NCBI RefSeq assembly: GCF_004355005.1
Contig: NZ_SMSJ01000021.1
Location: 23,119-87,118, forward strand
DNA from: Dankookia rubra
GTDB lineage: Bacteria > Pseudomonadota > Alphaproteobacteria > Acetobacterales > Acetobacteraceae
Direction: 5' to 3'
Length of the DNA: 64,000 bases
Both the position numbers and the translations under genes were made by a program. Shown one piece after another: positions 27,456 to 36,060 of the stretch (position 1 is its first letter; each line of letters starts with the position of its first letter). Below the pieces are notes generated by a model. It worked only from the letters and a program-made list of their open reading frames with translations, had not been told where the DNA came from and did not search any database.

Positions 27456-28425
27456 GTCGTTGCAACCCGCGGCGGGCTCGGCGGTTGCAACGGCGCAACA
27501 GGCCGGAGCCGGGACCATCGAAACGAAACTCCCCGCAGCCGGGCGCGCCCTGCTGATCGTCAACCGCCATGCCCGCAGCGGCGCCGAGCAGGCCGATGCC
27601 GCGGCCAAGGCCCTGGCCGAGGCCGGGCTCGAGGCGCAGGCCTTCGACCCGCCGGAGGGCATGTCCTGCGCCGAGGCGGTCAGCACCGGCCTGGCGCAAG
27701 GCGGCTTCGACCGGGTGGTGATCGGCGGCGGCGACGGCACGCTGAACGCCGCGATCCCCGGGCTGCTCGAGGCCGGCCTGCCCTTCGGCATCATGCCGCT
27801 CGGCACCGCCAACGACCTCGCCCGCAGCCTCGGCATCCCCTTCGAGCTGGACGGCGCCGCGCAGGTGATCGCCACCGCGGCGCCGCGGCCGGTCGACCTC
27901 GGCGAGGTCAATGGCCATCCCTATTTCAACGTGGCGAGCATAGGGTTCAGCGCCGAGCTGGCCACGGAGCTGAAGGCGGAGGCGAAGAAACGCTGGGGCA
28001 AGCTGGGCTACGGCGTCGCCGCGCTCGGCCTGGTGCGGCGGGCGCGGCCCTTCACCGCCACGCTGATCCATGACGGCAGGACCGAGCGGGTGCGGACCAT
28101 CCAGGTCTCGGTCGGCAACGGCCGGCACTATGGCGGCGGGATGACGGTCTCGGAGGAGGCCCGGCCGGATGACGGATTGCTCGACGTCTACAGCCTGGAA
28201 GTGCGGCACTGGTGGCGGCTGGTGGCGCTGCTGCCCTGGCTGCGGCGGGGAACGCAGGGCAGCTGGCGGGACGTCCGCGCCTTCCGCACCACGGGGCTCG
28301 AGTTGCGCACCCGCCGGCCGCGGCCGGTGAACACCGATGGCGAACTGACCACGCATACCCCGGCTGTCTTCCGGCTGCGGCCGGCGGCGCTGCGGGTCTT
28401 CGCCCCGGCCGAGGGCGGGACCTGA
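27454..28425 (+). CDS. YegS/BmrU-family lipid (diacylglycerol-type) kinase
   Basis: The product is 323 residues. The DAGK catalytic domain shows RALLIVNRHARSGAEQA (31-47), VVIGGGDGTLNAAI with the nucleotide loop GGGDGTLN at 91-98, and MPLGTANDLARSLGIPF. The C-terminal half (NVASIGFSAELAT, VSVGNGRHYGGGM, DDGLLDVYSLE) is the family's beta-sandwich. It would phosphorylate a diacylglycerol or related lipid, the reverse of what the divergent PAP2 enzyme may do. The first 28 residues are low-complexity, so a later start is possible, though no later ATG precedes the domain. Confidence 0.9.
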   Translation: MSLQPAAGSAVATAQQAGAGTIETKLPAAGRALLIVNRHARSGAEQADAAAKALAEAGLEAQAFDPPEGMSCAEAVSTGLAQGGFDRVVIGGGDGTLNAAIPGLLEAGLPFGIMPLGTANDLARSLGIPFELDGAAQVIATAAPRPVDLGEVNGHPYFNVASIGFSAELATELKAEAKKRWGKLGYGVAALGLVRRARPFTATLIHDGRTERVRTIQVSVGNGRHYGGGMTVSEEARPDDGLLDVYSLEVRHWWRLVALLPWLRRGTQGSWRDVRAFRTTGLELRTRRPRPVNTDGELTTHTPAVFRLRPAALRVFAPAEGGT

Positions 28426-28465
28426 GCCGGGCCAGCCCGCCGCCTGTTGCCGAAGGCATGCCGGT

Positions 28466-28969
28466 TCAAAGCCGGACGACGCCATCGCCGAGGCGGATCG
28501 CGCCGCCCCCCAGCACCCGCGCGGTGATGCCGCCATGGCCGCGGACGGCGTTGTAGCCGCCCGGGCCGAGAATCTCCTCCATGCGGGAACACGGGTGGCA
28601 TTCCCCGCTGTGCTCCAGCACCGCGTCGCCGATGCGGAATCGCCGCCCCTTCAAGGCCAGCAGGTTCAGCCCGGCGGTGACGAGGTTGCGCCGGAGGCTT
28701 TCGGGCGCGACCGCCTCCCGGCCGAGAAAGGCGGCGATGGCGGCCAGGTGCTCGGCGGCGATCAGCGTCTCCTGCCGCGCGCCGCTTGCGGCGCCGGCCC
28801 AGCGGTCGCCGTCCAGCCCCTGCCCCGGCGCCAGCACGGCTCCCTCCACCGCCAGCATCGGCGCCCGCCGGGCCGGGCGCAGGCCGATCCAGGCGAGCCG
28901 GCCGGGCGCCATCGGCCCGCCCAGCAGCCGGGCCATGAGCGAATCGGGGGGCGGCGATCCTCGGTCCAT
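28466..28969 (-). CDS. MOSC-domain protein
   Basis: The product is 167 residues. GQGLDGDRWAGAASGARQET, then ESLRRNLVTAGLNLLALKGR and the Cys-bearing HSGECHPCSRME form the MOSC core that in relatives binds molybdenum cofactor or transfers sulfur. The conserved Cys is in ECHPCSRM. It is a stand-alone MOSC protein, without a YiiM-type or MOCOS partner domain. It is divergent from hutF with a 95-bp gap. Confidence 0.9.
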   Translation of the reverse strand: MDRGSPPPDSLMARLLGGPMAPGRLAWIGLRPARRAPMLAVEGAVLAPGQGLDGDRWAGAASGARQETLIAAEHLAAIAAFLGREAVAPESLRRNLVTAGLNLLALKGRRFRIGDAVLEHSGECHPCSRMEEILGPGGYNAVRGHGGITARVLGGGAIRLGDGVVRL

Positions 28970-29064
28970 CCGGGCAGCCTAGGGCAAACGGCGGCTGCAC
29001 GGACCCGCCGCGGCGCGATCGCCACGGCTGGCGCAGCGGCCCGCCGCGCGGGCATCATGCCGCC

Positions 29065-30423
29065 ATGACGGAATTCCATGCACGCGCCGCGCTCCTCCCG
29101 GATGGCTGGGCCGCCGACGTCCTGGTCGCCGCCGATGCCGCGGGGACCATCACCGCTGTCACCCCGGGCGCGCCGCCCGGCGCCGCCGACCGGCTGCGCG
29201 GCGCGGTCGTCCCCGGCGTGCCGAACCTGCATTCCCACGCCTTCCAGCGCGCCATGGCCGGCGGCGCGGAACGCCGCAGCCCGGCCGGGCAGGACAGCTT
29301 CTGGACCTGGCGGGACACCATGTACCGCTTCGTCGGCCGGCTGACGCCGGAGGACGCCGAGGCGGTCGCGGCGCAGCTCTACGTCGAGCTCCTCGAATGG
29401 GGTTTCACCGGCGTCGCCGAATTCCACTACCTGCACCACCAGCCCGACGGCACGGCCTATGCCGAGCCGGCCGAGATGGCGCTGCGGCACCTGGCGGCGG
29501 CGCGGCGGGCGGGGATCGGGATCACCCTGCTGCCCAGCCTCTACCGCCATGGCGGCATCTTCGGCCGCGACCCGGTGCCGGGGCAGCGGCGCTTCCTGAA
29601 CGACCTCGACCCTTACCTGCGCATCCTTGAGGCCTGCCGCGCGGCGATCGCGGGCGATCCTCAATCGGCAGTCGGCATGGCGCCGCACAGCCTGCGCGCG
29701 GTGACGCCCGCCATGCTGCAGGCGGTCGCCGCCCTGCCCGGCCCCATCCACATCCACGCCGCCGAGCAGCTGCGCGAGGTGGCGGAGTGCGAGGCCGCCA
29801 CCGGCGCCCGCCCGGTGCGGTGGCTGCTGGACAACGCGCCCGTCGATGCCCGCTGGTGCCTGATCCACGCCACCCACATGGACGCGGCGGAGTGCGCGGC
29901 GCTGGCCGCGACCGGCGCGGTCGCCGGACTCTGCCCCTCGACCGAGGCCTCGCTCGGCGACGGCACCTTCCCGCTGCGCGGCTATCTCGAAGCCGGCGGG
30001 CGGCTCGGCATCGGCACCGACAGCCATGTCGGCACCTCGCCGCGCGACGAGCTGCGCCAGCTCGAGTGCAGCCAGCGCCTCGCCCTGCACGAACGCGCCG
30101 TGGCGACGAGCGAGGCCGCGCCGCATCCCGGCCGGCTGCTGCTGGAGGCGGCGCTGGCCGGCGGCGCCCAGGCCAGCGGCCGGCCGCTCGGCGGCATCGC
30201 CCCGGGGCTGCGCTGCGACCTGGTGGAGCTCGACGACGAGCACCCCTCGCTGCTGGGCCGGACCGGCGACAGCCTGCTCGATGCCTGGGTGTTTTCCGGC
30301 CAGGCCAATCCCGTCCGCACCGTCGTCGTCGGGGCGAAGCGGGTGGTCGAGGCCGGGCGCCATGTCGCGCGCCTGGAGACCGGCGAGGCCTTTGCGAGAT
30401 CGATGCGGAGATTGCCGGCATGA
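29065..30423 (+). CDS. hutF: Formimidoylglutamate deiminase
   Basis: The product is 452 residues and converts N-formimidoyl-L-glutamate to N-formyl-L-glutamate and ammonia. Amidohydrolase markers are PNLHSHAFQRAMAG (about 54-67), the HutF-typical WTWRDTMYRFV, EFHYLHHQPDG, IHIHAAEQLREV, and GTDSHVGTSP. This enzyme defines the five-step histidine route that ends with HutG. It sits 2.4 kb from hutUHI on the other strand. The stop overlaps the next start (ATGA). Confidence 0.95.
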   Translation: MTEFHARAALLPDGWAADVLVAADAAGTITAVTPGAPPGAADRLRGAVVPGVPNLHSHAFQRAMAGGAERRSPAGQDSFWTWRDTMYRFVGRLTPEDAEAVAAQLYVELLEWGFTGVAEFHYLHHQPDGTAYAEPAEMALRHLAAARRAGIGITLLPSLYRHGGIFGRDPVPGQRRFLNDLDPYLRILEACRAAIAGDPQSAVGMAPHSLRAVTPAMLQAVAALPGPIHIHAAEQLREVAECEAATGARPVRWLLDNAPVDARWCLIHATHMDAAECAALAATGAVAGLCPSTEASLGDGTFPLRGYLEAGGRLGIGTDSHVGTSPRDELRQLECSQRLALHERAVATSEAAPHPGRLLLEAALAGGAQASGRPLGGIAPGLRCDLVELDDEHPSLLGRTGDSLLDAWVFSGQANPVRTVVVGAKRVVEAGRHVARLETGEAFARSMRRLPA

Positions 30424-31175
30424 CCGAGGGCCCGCTGCACGGGAAGATCGCCTATGTCACCGGGGGCAGCCGGGGCATCGGCCGCGCCATCGCGCTGGCC
30501 TTCGCCGAGGCCGGCGCCGAGGTGGCGATCTGCCACCTGGGCGACGCGGCGCAGGCGGCGACGCTGGTGCAGGCCGTCACCGCCCGCGGGCGGCGCGGCT
30601 TCCAGATGGACGCCGACGTCGCCGCCCCCGCCGCGACGCGCGCCTTCGCCGCGGCGGCCGAGGCCGCGCTCGGCCCCTGCGACATCCTGGTGAACAACGC
30701 GGGCATCAACATCCGCGGCCCCTTCGAGACGATCTCGGAGGCCGACTACGACCGCGTCGTCGATGTCCATGTGAAGGGCATGTTCTTCATGGCCCAGGCG
30801 GTCTATCCGGGCATGGTCGCGCGCGGCCAGGGGCGGATCATCAACATCGCCTCGCAGCTCGCCTTCAAGGGCGGCCCGGAGATCGTGCCCTATTGCACCG
30901 CCAAGGCCGGCATCGTCGGCTTCACCCGAAGCCTCGCCTGGGAGGCGGCGCCGAAGGGCATCCAGGTGAACGCCATCGCGCCTGGTCCCATCGAGACCGA
31001 CCTGACCCGCGCCCGCGGGCCGGACTGGAAGAAGGCGATGGAGGACACGATCCTGGCCGGGCGGCTCGGCCGGCCGGAGGAGATCGCGGCGACCGCGCTG
31101 CTGCTGGCCGGGCCGGGCGGGGCCTTCTACGTCGGCGCGACGCTGTCGCCGAACGGCGGCGACGTGATGCACTGA
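30420..31175 (+). CDS. SDR-family NAD(P)-dependent oxidoreductase
   Basis: The product is 251 residues. The Rossmann motif is VTGGSRGIGRAIA (13-25), then NNAGIN, the Ser-Tyr-Lys set in IASQLAFKG...YCTAKAGI, and APGPIETDLT. It is classical 3-oxoacyl-ACP-reductase-like. The substrate is unknown. Its ATG overlaps the hutF stop, so it is cotranscribed with hutF, but I see no known role in histidine use. Confidence 0.92.
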   Translation: MTEGPLHGKIAYVTGGSRGIGRAIALAFAEAGAEVAICHLGDAAQAATLVQAVTARGRRGFQMDADVAAPAATRAFAAAAEAALGPCDILVNNAGINIRGPFETISEADYDRVVDVHVKGMFFMAQAVYPGMVARGQGRIINIASQLAFKGGPEIVPYCTAKAGIVGFTRSLAWEAAPKGIQVNAIAPGPIETDLTRARGPDWKKAMEDTILAGRLGRPEEIAATALLLAGPGGAFYVGATLSPNGGDVMH

Positions 31176-31194
31176 GGTTGCGTGCGCCGGGGCG

Positions 31195-31217
31195 GCGGCC
31201 GGCGGGCCGCCGGCCGC
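31195..31217 (+). terminator. Hairpin terminator after hutF-SDR
   Basis: An 11-bp perfect inverted repeat (arm GCGGCCGGCGG) with a 1-nt centre starts 19 bp after the reductase stop. No T-tract. Confidence 0.45.
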
Positions 31218-31372
31218 AACGATCACGGCAGGCAAAGATCGGACACCCCTGCACGATATGCTGGCGGGATGCGTGGCGGGGCGCATGCGGGGGCCGGGGC
31301 GCGACCCGGGCGGGCCGGTCGCGCCGGACTGCGCGCCCGCGTCCGGGGATGCGCGTCACCCCGCGCGGATGA

Positions 31373-32830
31373 TCACAGCAGCAGGTAGCCCTGCGCCCCG
31401 CTGCCGGCGGCGCCGGGATTGATGTTGTCCAGCAGGTGGGTGCCGGCGGCGGTGCCGTCGGTGATCCAGGGCTCCATGCCGTTGACGCCGTCATCGGCGG
31501 TGAAGACCACCCGCCCGTCGCCGAGGGCGGCGAAGTAGCTCGGATTGCTGCCGGCGAAACCCTGGATGCCGCGGTTGATGTCCTCGAGCATCCGGGTGCC
31601 CTCGGCGGTGCCGTCGGTGATCCAGAGCTCGGTGCCATGCACCGGGTCGGTGGCCGAGAACAGCGCCACACCCTTGCACAAGGCGATGCTGCCGCCCGGA
31701 CCGACGGCCGGCTGGGGCTGGTAGGGCGGATAGGGGGAATAGGACGACGTCGCGCTGCCGGGATTGCCGGACCCGCCGCCGGACCAGATATCCGCCAGCA
31801 GCGAGGTGCCCTCCGCGCTGCCGTCGGTGACCCAGAACTCGCGGCCATGCACGCCGTCATCGGCGCTGACCAGCGCGAGGCCATCGCCGAGCGGCAGGAT
31901 CTGGCCGGGGTTGGAGCTGTTGGCGGCCGGGTTGGCGCCGGAATAGGACGGGGCATTGCCGGGCCACAGGTCGACGACGAGGCGCGTGCCATCCGCGGTG
32001 CCGTCGGTGAACCAGAGCTCGGTGCCGTGTTCGGGGTCGGTGGCGGTGAACAGGATCCGCCCCGGCGCCAGGGCGGTGAAATTGCCCGGACTGCTGCTGA
32101 GGGGCTGGTCGCCGGAGCCCGGATAATAGCTGATGGTGCCGGGTGAGAGGTCGGCCAGGAGGCTGGTGCCCGCCTCGGTGCCGTCGCTGATCCAGAGCTC
32201 GCGGCCATGGAGGTTGTCCTCGGCCGAGAGGATGGCACGGCCATCCCCGAGGCTGATCATCCCGCGGCTGCTGGAGGATCCGGGATAGCTGCCGTTGGAG
32301 CCGGGGTAGAGGTCCTTCACCAGGAAGGTGCCGCCCTGGGTGCCATCGGTGACCCAGAGCTCGTTGCCGAGGCCTGGATCGGAGGCGGCGAAGAGCGCCC
32401 GCCCGTCACCGAGCGCGATGAAGGAGCCGGAGACGTAGCCGCCGGCGCTGCCGGGCACCAATTCCAGCACCTCGGTGCCGGCGGCGGTGCCGTCGGTGAC
32501 CCAGGGCTCGTTGCCATGCTCCGCGTCGCCGGCGACGAACAGCACCCGGCCCTCGTCGAGCTGGGTGAAGCTGCGCGGGCTGCTGCCGCCGAAGCCGGAT
32601 TCCAGCGCACTGATGTCGAGGATCAGGCGGGTGCCGGCCGCGGTGCCATCGGTGATCCAGGGCTCGTTGCCATGCTCCGGGTCGGTTCCGGCGAAGACGG
32701 CATGCCCGGCATCCAGCCGCGCGAGGTAAGTGGGACTGCCGGGACCGCCGCCTGGCCAGATATCGGCGAGGAGGCCGGTCCCCCGCGCGGTTCCATCGGT
32801 GGTCCAGAGCTCGCGGCCGCTGAAGCCGTC
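31373..32830. repeat. Nine tandem coding repeats of about 150 bp
   Basis: The DNA encoding the ELWxxDGT protein consists of nine diverged tandem units of roughly 150 bp, seen by eye from the recurring ccgtcggtgatccagagctc-type sequence. They are coding repeats, not a separate element. Confidence 0.7.
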
Positions 32831-32857
32831 GTCTGCGACGAAGACCATCTGTGCCAT
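31373..32857 (-). CDS. ELWxxDGT-repeat protein
   Basis: The product is 494 residues from ATG 32857, preceded by GAGGAA eight bases upstream. Nine repeats of about 50 residues carry the motif (E/P)(L/P/F)WxxDGT, for example ELWTTDGT, EPWITDGT, ELWISDGT, EFWVTDGS, followed each time by xAGTxLLxD and a Gly/Ser-rich segment. This is the ELWxxDGT (hyalin-like) repeat family, predicted to form beta-propeller blades. I see no signal peptide, no membrane anchor and no C-terminal RTX motif, so its export is unexplained. Function unknown; surface or secreted roles are proposed for relatives. Confidence 0.9.
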   Translation of the reverse strand: MAQMVFVADDGFSGRELWTTDGTARGTGLLADIWPGGGPGSPTYLARLDAGHAVFAGTDPEHGNEPWITDGTAAGTRLILDISALESGFGGSSPRSFTQLDEGRVLFVAGDAEHGNEPWVTDGTAAGTEVLELVPGSAGGYVSGSFIALGDGRALFAASDPGLGNELWVTDGTQGGTFLVKDLYPGSNGSYPGSSSSRGMISLGDGRAILSAEDNLHGRELWISDGTEAGTSLLADLSPGTISYYPGSGDQPLSSSPGNFTALAPGRILFTATDPEHGTELWFTDGTADGTRLVVDLWPGNAPSYSGANPAANSSNPGQILPLGDGLALVSADDGVHGREFWVTDGSAEGTSLLADIWSGGGSGNPGSATSSYSPYPPYQPQPAVGPGGSIALCKGVALFSATDPVHGTELWITDGTAEGTRMLEDINRGIQGFAGSNPSYFAALGDGRVVFTADDGVNGMEPWITDGTAAGTHLLDNINPGAAGSGAQGYLLL

Positions 32858-33082
32858 CTGGTCATTCCTCCATCGCAATTTTTTTGCGACGGGCAATTCG
32901 TATACAATTCTGCCGGCCACCGGCTTTCGCGAAGCGGTGCCTCATGCCGCCGTGTCCCGGCCCGCGTCGTCGGCGCAGGCGGCGCGGGGCGGCGGCTGGC
33001 GCGCTGCCGTTCCCGCTGGCATAAGGCTGCCGGGACGAATCGCCCGCCCTCCACGGCCAACCCACTACCCGGAGGAAGCGGC

Positions 33083-34075
33083 ATGCACCGCATCATCACC
33101 GCGGCCCTTGCCGCCTTCATCGCGCCCGTGCTCGCCCTGGCGAGCCCGGCGGCAGCGCAGACCAGATGGGTCATGGCGACGCCCTACCCCGACGCCAATT
33201 TCCACACCCAGACCATCAAGTTCTTCCTCGGCGAGGTGGAGAAGGCCGCGCCCGGCAAGCTGGCGGTGCAGCTGCACCCCAATGCCTCGCTGCTGCCGCT
33301 GCTGCAGATCAAGCGCGCGGTGCAGACCGGCCAGGTGCAGATGGGCGAGATCCTGCTCGGCGCCTACGGCAACGAGGACCCGATCTTCGAGGTCGACTTC
33401 ATCCCCTTCCTCGCCGCCACCTACCCGCAGGCCCGCGCCCTGCACGCGGCGACCGAACCCGCCCTGCGCGCCAGGTTCGAGAAGCAGGGCATCACCCCGC
33501 TGTACTACGTGCCCTGGCCCTCGCAGGCGCTCTACGGCAAGACCGAGATCCGCAGCCTCGACGACCTGAAGGGCGCCCGCTTCCGCGCGCAGACGCCGAT
33601 CATCGCCCGCATGGCCGAGCTGATCGGCGCGACCCCGGTGATGGTGCAGGCCGCCGACGTGCCGCAGGCCTTCGCCACCGGCATCGTCAACGCGCTGCTG
33701 ACCAGCGCGCAGACCGGCGCCGACAGCGCCGCCTGGGACTTCTCGAGATACGTCTACGACATCGGCTTCACCCTGACCCGCAACGTGGTCATGGTGAATA
33801 CCCGCGCCTTCACGGCGCTCGACGACGCGACGCGGAATGCCATCCGCGACGCTGCCGCGAAGGCGATGGAGCATGGCTGGGCGGCGGCCCGCGCCTCCGA
33901 GGAGGTGCAGATGGCCAAGCTCAAGGCCAACGGCATGCAGGCGCCGGAGCCGAGCCCCGAGCTGATGGCCCAGCTCCGGGCGGTCGGCGCGAAGCAGGAG
34001 GAGGAATGGGCGGTGAAGGCCGGCCCGGACGGCCGCGCCCTGCTGGAACGCTACCGCGCGCTGCTGAAGCAGTAG
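33083..34075 (+). CDS. TRAP transporter substrate-binding protein, DctP family
   Basis: The product is 330 residues from ATG 33083, with GGAGGAAGC upstream. A signal peptide (MHRIITAALAAFIAPVLALA...AAAQ) is followed by the DctP fold: ATPYPDANFHTQTIKFF, VQLHPNASLLPLLQIKRAV, LYGKTEIRSLDDLKG with FRAQTPI, and VNALLTSAQTG. The conserved Arg for a carboxylate ligand is probably that of FRAQT. No DctQ or DctM genes are adjacent. Confidence 0.92.
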   Translation: MHRIITAALAAFIAPVLALASPAAAQTRWVMATPYPDANFHTQTIKFFLGEVEKAAPGKLAVQLHPNASLLPLLQIKRAVQTGQVQMGEILLGAYGNEDPIFEVDFIPFLAATYPQARALHAATEPALRARFEKQGITPLYYVPWPSQALYGKTEIRSLDDLKGARFRAQTPIIARMAELIGATPVMVQAADVPQAFATGIVNALLTSAQTGADSAAWDFSRYVYDIGFTLTRNVVMVNTRAFTALDDATRNAIRDAAAKAMEHGWAAARASEEVQMAKLKANGMQAPEPSPELMAQLRAVGAKQEEEWAVKAGPDGRALLERYRALLKQ

Positions 34076-34084
34076 CGCGGGGGT

Positions 34085-34112
34085 GCGGGGAGGACGGCGA
34101 CGCCCTCCCCGC
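34085..34112. terminator. Bidirectional hairpin between TRAP and lipoprotein genes
   Basis: Nine-base arms GCGGGGAGG and CCTCCCCGC with a 10-nt loop lie between the convergent stops at 34075 and 34121. Confidence 0.5.
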
Positions 34113-34120
34113 GCCGGCTG

Positions 34121-34624
34121 CTACTTCTTCTTCGCCGGGGCGCGACGGGCCGGGGCGGGCGCCGGCGGCGGCGTCGGCGGGGCCGGCGGCGGCGTGTACT
34201 GCACCGTCACCGCGACGCGCAGCGCCGGGTTGCCCGGCAGCATCCGCACGGTGAAGCGATCCTCGCCGCCGAAGCCGGCATCCGGGATGTAGTCGATGCG
34301 CGAGACGTCGCCGACCTTGTGCACATGCACCCGGCCATGCTCCGGCCGGCCGACCAGCAGCCCGGCGTTATAGGGCTTCGGCCCGCTCTGGGAGACGGAG
34401 ATGCCGCACCAGCCGCCGTCGTTCTTCATCACCATGGTCGCCTCGGCCTGCTGGCCCGCCGCCAGCTCCACCTTCGGCGGCACGGTGCAGACCGCCGAGG
34501 CGCCCTGCGTGTCGACATAGAAGACGCGGGCGCCGGTGGCGGTGACGCGCGGCTGCTCGGCGCAGCCGGCGAGGAGCGCCATCGCCGCGGCGACGGCGAG
34601 GCCGCTTTTCGCGGAAACGGACAT
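34121..34624 (-). CDS. Predicted lipoprotein with Ig/cadherin-like domain and Pro/Lys tail
   Basis: The product is 167 residues. The lipobox ALLAGC ends a signal peptide (AVAAAMALLAGC). The body shows strands such as VPPKVELAAGQQAEATMVM and DYIPDAGFGGEDRFTVRM, an Ig- or cadherin-like repeat pattern. It ends in a Pro-rich stretch and PAKKK. It probably sits in the outer membrane's inner leaflet or the periplasm. Its start overlaps the upstream gene's stop (TGATG). Function unknown. Confidence 0.7.
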   Translation of the reverse strand: MSVSAKSGLAVAAAMALLAGCAEQPRVTATGARVFYVDTQGASAVCTVPPKVELAAGQQAEATMVMKNDGGWCGISVSQSGPKPYNAGLLVGRPEHGRVHVHKVGDVSRIDYIPDAGFGGEDRFTVRMLPGNPALRVAVTVQYTPPPAPPTPPPAPAPARRAPAKKK

Positions 34625-35178
34625 CAGCGGGTGCTCCGGCGGGCGGCAGGCGCGGAATGGGCGGCAGCCGGGGCGGCGCCGCCCGGGCAGGCGGTGACGC
34701 CGGAGGAGAGCAGGTCCTTGGTCGCGGCATAGGCCGCCAGGTCGGTCACGCCCTGCAGCGCCATCACCTCGTCGAACAGGCCGGAATTGCGCGCGCAGTA
34801 GTCGCTGCCGAGCTGCCGGGCCATGTTCGAGCGGGCATTTGCCAGCTCGGTGATGAAGATGTCCTGCTGCCGCTGGCCGCCCCTGCCATGGGCCCGGGTG
34901 AAGTACTGGCCGATGCCGCGGTTGGACACCACCAGCCCCTGCTGGTAGCGGCGGACGAAGTCGTTGTAGCGGTCCTCGGCCGGGCCCTTGCAGGTGGTGG
35001 CGACGACCATCAGCTCGGTCTTCAGCGCCTCGACCTCGAAGATCGCCTGGTCGGTCTCGTTGGTGCAGCGCGCCAGGGCCTGGGCCGGCTGGGCAAGCAG
35101 CATGGCGGCGGCGAGCAGCGCCGCGACGCCGCGCCTGCGGCCGGTGGCCCGCCGCGTGGGCGGGGTGTGTCTGGTCAT
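34624..35178 (-). CDS. Secreted protein of unknown function
   Basis: The product is 184 residues. The signal peptide (GVAALLAAAMLLAQPAQALA) gives a mature protein beginning RCTNETDQ. It contains CTNETD, TTCKGPAEDRYNDFVRRYQQ, SDYCARN and TACPGG, so four Cys in the mature part that could form two disulfides. It is mainly helical and ends in a low-complexity Ala/Arg tail. It is translationally coupled to the lipoprotein gene. I do not recognise it. Confidence 0.65.
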   Translation of the reverse strand: MTRHTPPTRRATGRRRGVAALLAAAMLLAQPAQALARCTNETDQAIFEVEALKTELMVVATTCKGPAEDRYNDFVRRYQQGLVVSNRGIGQYFTRAHGRGGQRQQDIFITELANARSNMARQLGSDYCARNSGLFDEVMALQGVTDLAAYAATKDLLSSGVTACPGGAAPAAAHSAPAARRSTR

Positions 35179-35426
35179 CCGTGTGGTCCTTCCTGGCAGC
35201 GTGGCCTGGCAACGACAGGACGCTTTGGCCGTCTCCGGTCCGGCCCGATGCGGTGCCGCATCTTGGTCCGGAGCGCCCTTTCAGCACACCCGAGCGGCGG
35301 CGGCGATAGGCAGCAGGGGGTGCATCGCGCGAGGCCGGTGGAACACCCGGCCGAACAGCCGCTTGAAGCCGCCGGCTGAGTCGTGGAATCAAGTACCTAC
35401 AGGAGCTTGCCGAGCCCCGCTGCGGG

Positions 35427-35990
35427 ATGTATCGAGACCATAACATGTTCGGCGATGATGCGGGATCGGGGCCTCCGGGCGCGAATCGCGGCCCGGGCCG
35501 CGGGATGTGCGGCGCCGTGGCGTCGCGGCGCGCGGCGCTGCTGGCGCCCTTCGCCCTGCTCGGCTGCGCCACCTCGCGCGTGCCGCAGCCGGGCGGGGCC
35601 GGCGGCCTGTCCTGCGTACCCTATGCCCGGGCCAAGTCGGGCATCGCGCTGCGCGGCGATGCCTGGCAGTGGTGGGACGGCGCCGAGGGCCGCTACGCCC
35701 GCGGCCGGGTGCCGCGCCGGGGCAGCGTGCTGGTGCTGATGCGAACCTCCCGCCTGCCGCAGGGGCACCTGGCGGTGGTGACGCGGCTGGTCTCGGCGCG
35801 GGAGATCCGGGTCGACCACGCCAACTGGGCCTCCGGTTCCGCCAAGGGCCGGGAGGCGCGGGACCAGCCGGTGCAGGACGTCTCGGCCGCCAACGACTGG
35901 TCGCTGCTGCGGGTCTGGTTCCCGCCGGTGAACGACTATGGCGCCAGCCACTGGCCGGCGCTCGGCTTCATCCACGCCGCCACGGCCTGA
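35427..35990 (+). CDS. CHAP-domain lipoprotein, putative peptidoglycan amidase
   Basis: Up to 187 residues. A lipobox-like ALLGC follows a hydrophobic stretch (RRAALLAPFALLGC), so it is probably a lipoprotein. The CHAP (NlpC/P60-like) domain has the nucleophile in CVPYARAKSGIALRGDAWQWW and the His in GHLAVVTRLVSAREIRVDHANW (quoted in parts), with Asp/Asn following. It would cut peptidoglycan peptide links. The start is uncertain among ATG 35427, 35445 and 35505. A hairpin follows. Confidence 0.82.
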   Translation: MYRDHNMFGDDAGSGPPGANRGPGRGMCGAVASRRAALLAPFALLGCATSRVPQPGGAGGLSCVPYARAKSGIALRGDAWQWWDGAEGRYARGRVPRRGSVLVLMRTSRLPQGHLAVVTRLVSAREIRVDHANWASGSAKGREARDQPVQDVSAANDWSLLRVWFPPVNDYGASHWPALGFIHAATA

Positions 35991-35999
35991 GAATTGGAA

Positions 36000-36021
36000 A
36001 TGGCCGGGCGAGCCCGGCCAT
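36000..36021 (+). terminator. Hairpin terminator after the CHAP gene
   Basis: Ten-base arms ATGGCCGGGC and GCCCGGCCAT with a 2-nt loop lie 10 bp beyond the CHAP stop. Confidence 0.5.
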
Positions 36022-36035
36022 CCGCAGTCGGTCCC

Positions 36036-36051
36036 GGGCGCCATGGCGCCC
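36036..36051 (-). terminator. Hairpin terminator after the cold-shock gene
   Basis: Seven-base arms GGGCGCC and GGCGCCC with a 2-nt loop lie 10 bp past the leftward cold-shock gene's stop, next to the hairpin that serves the CHAP gene. Confidence 0.45.
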
Positions 36052-36060
36052 TGACCGTGC

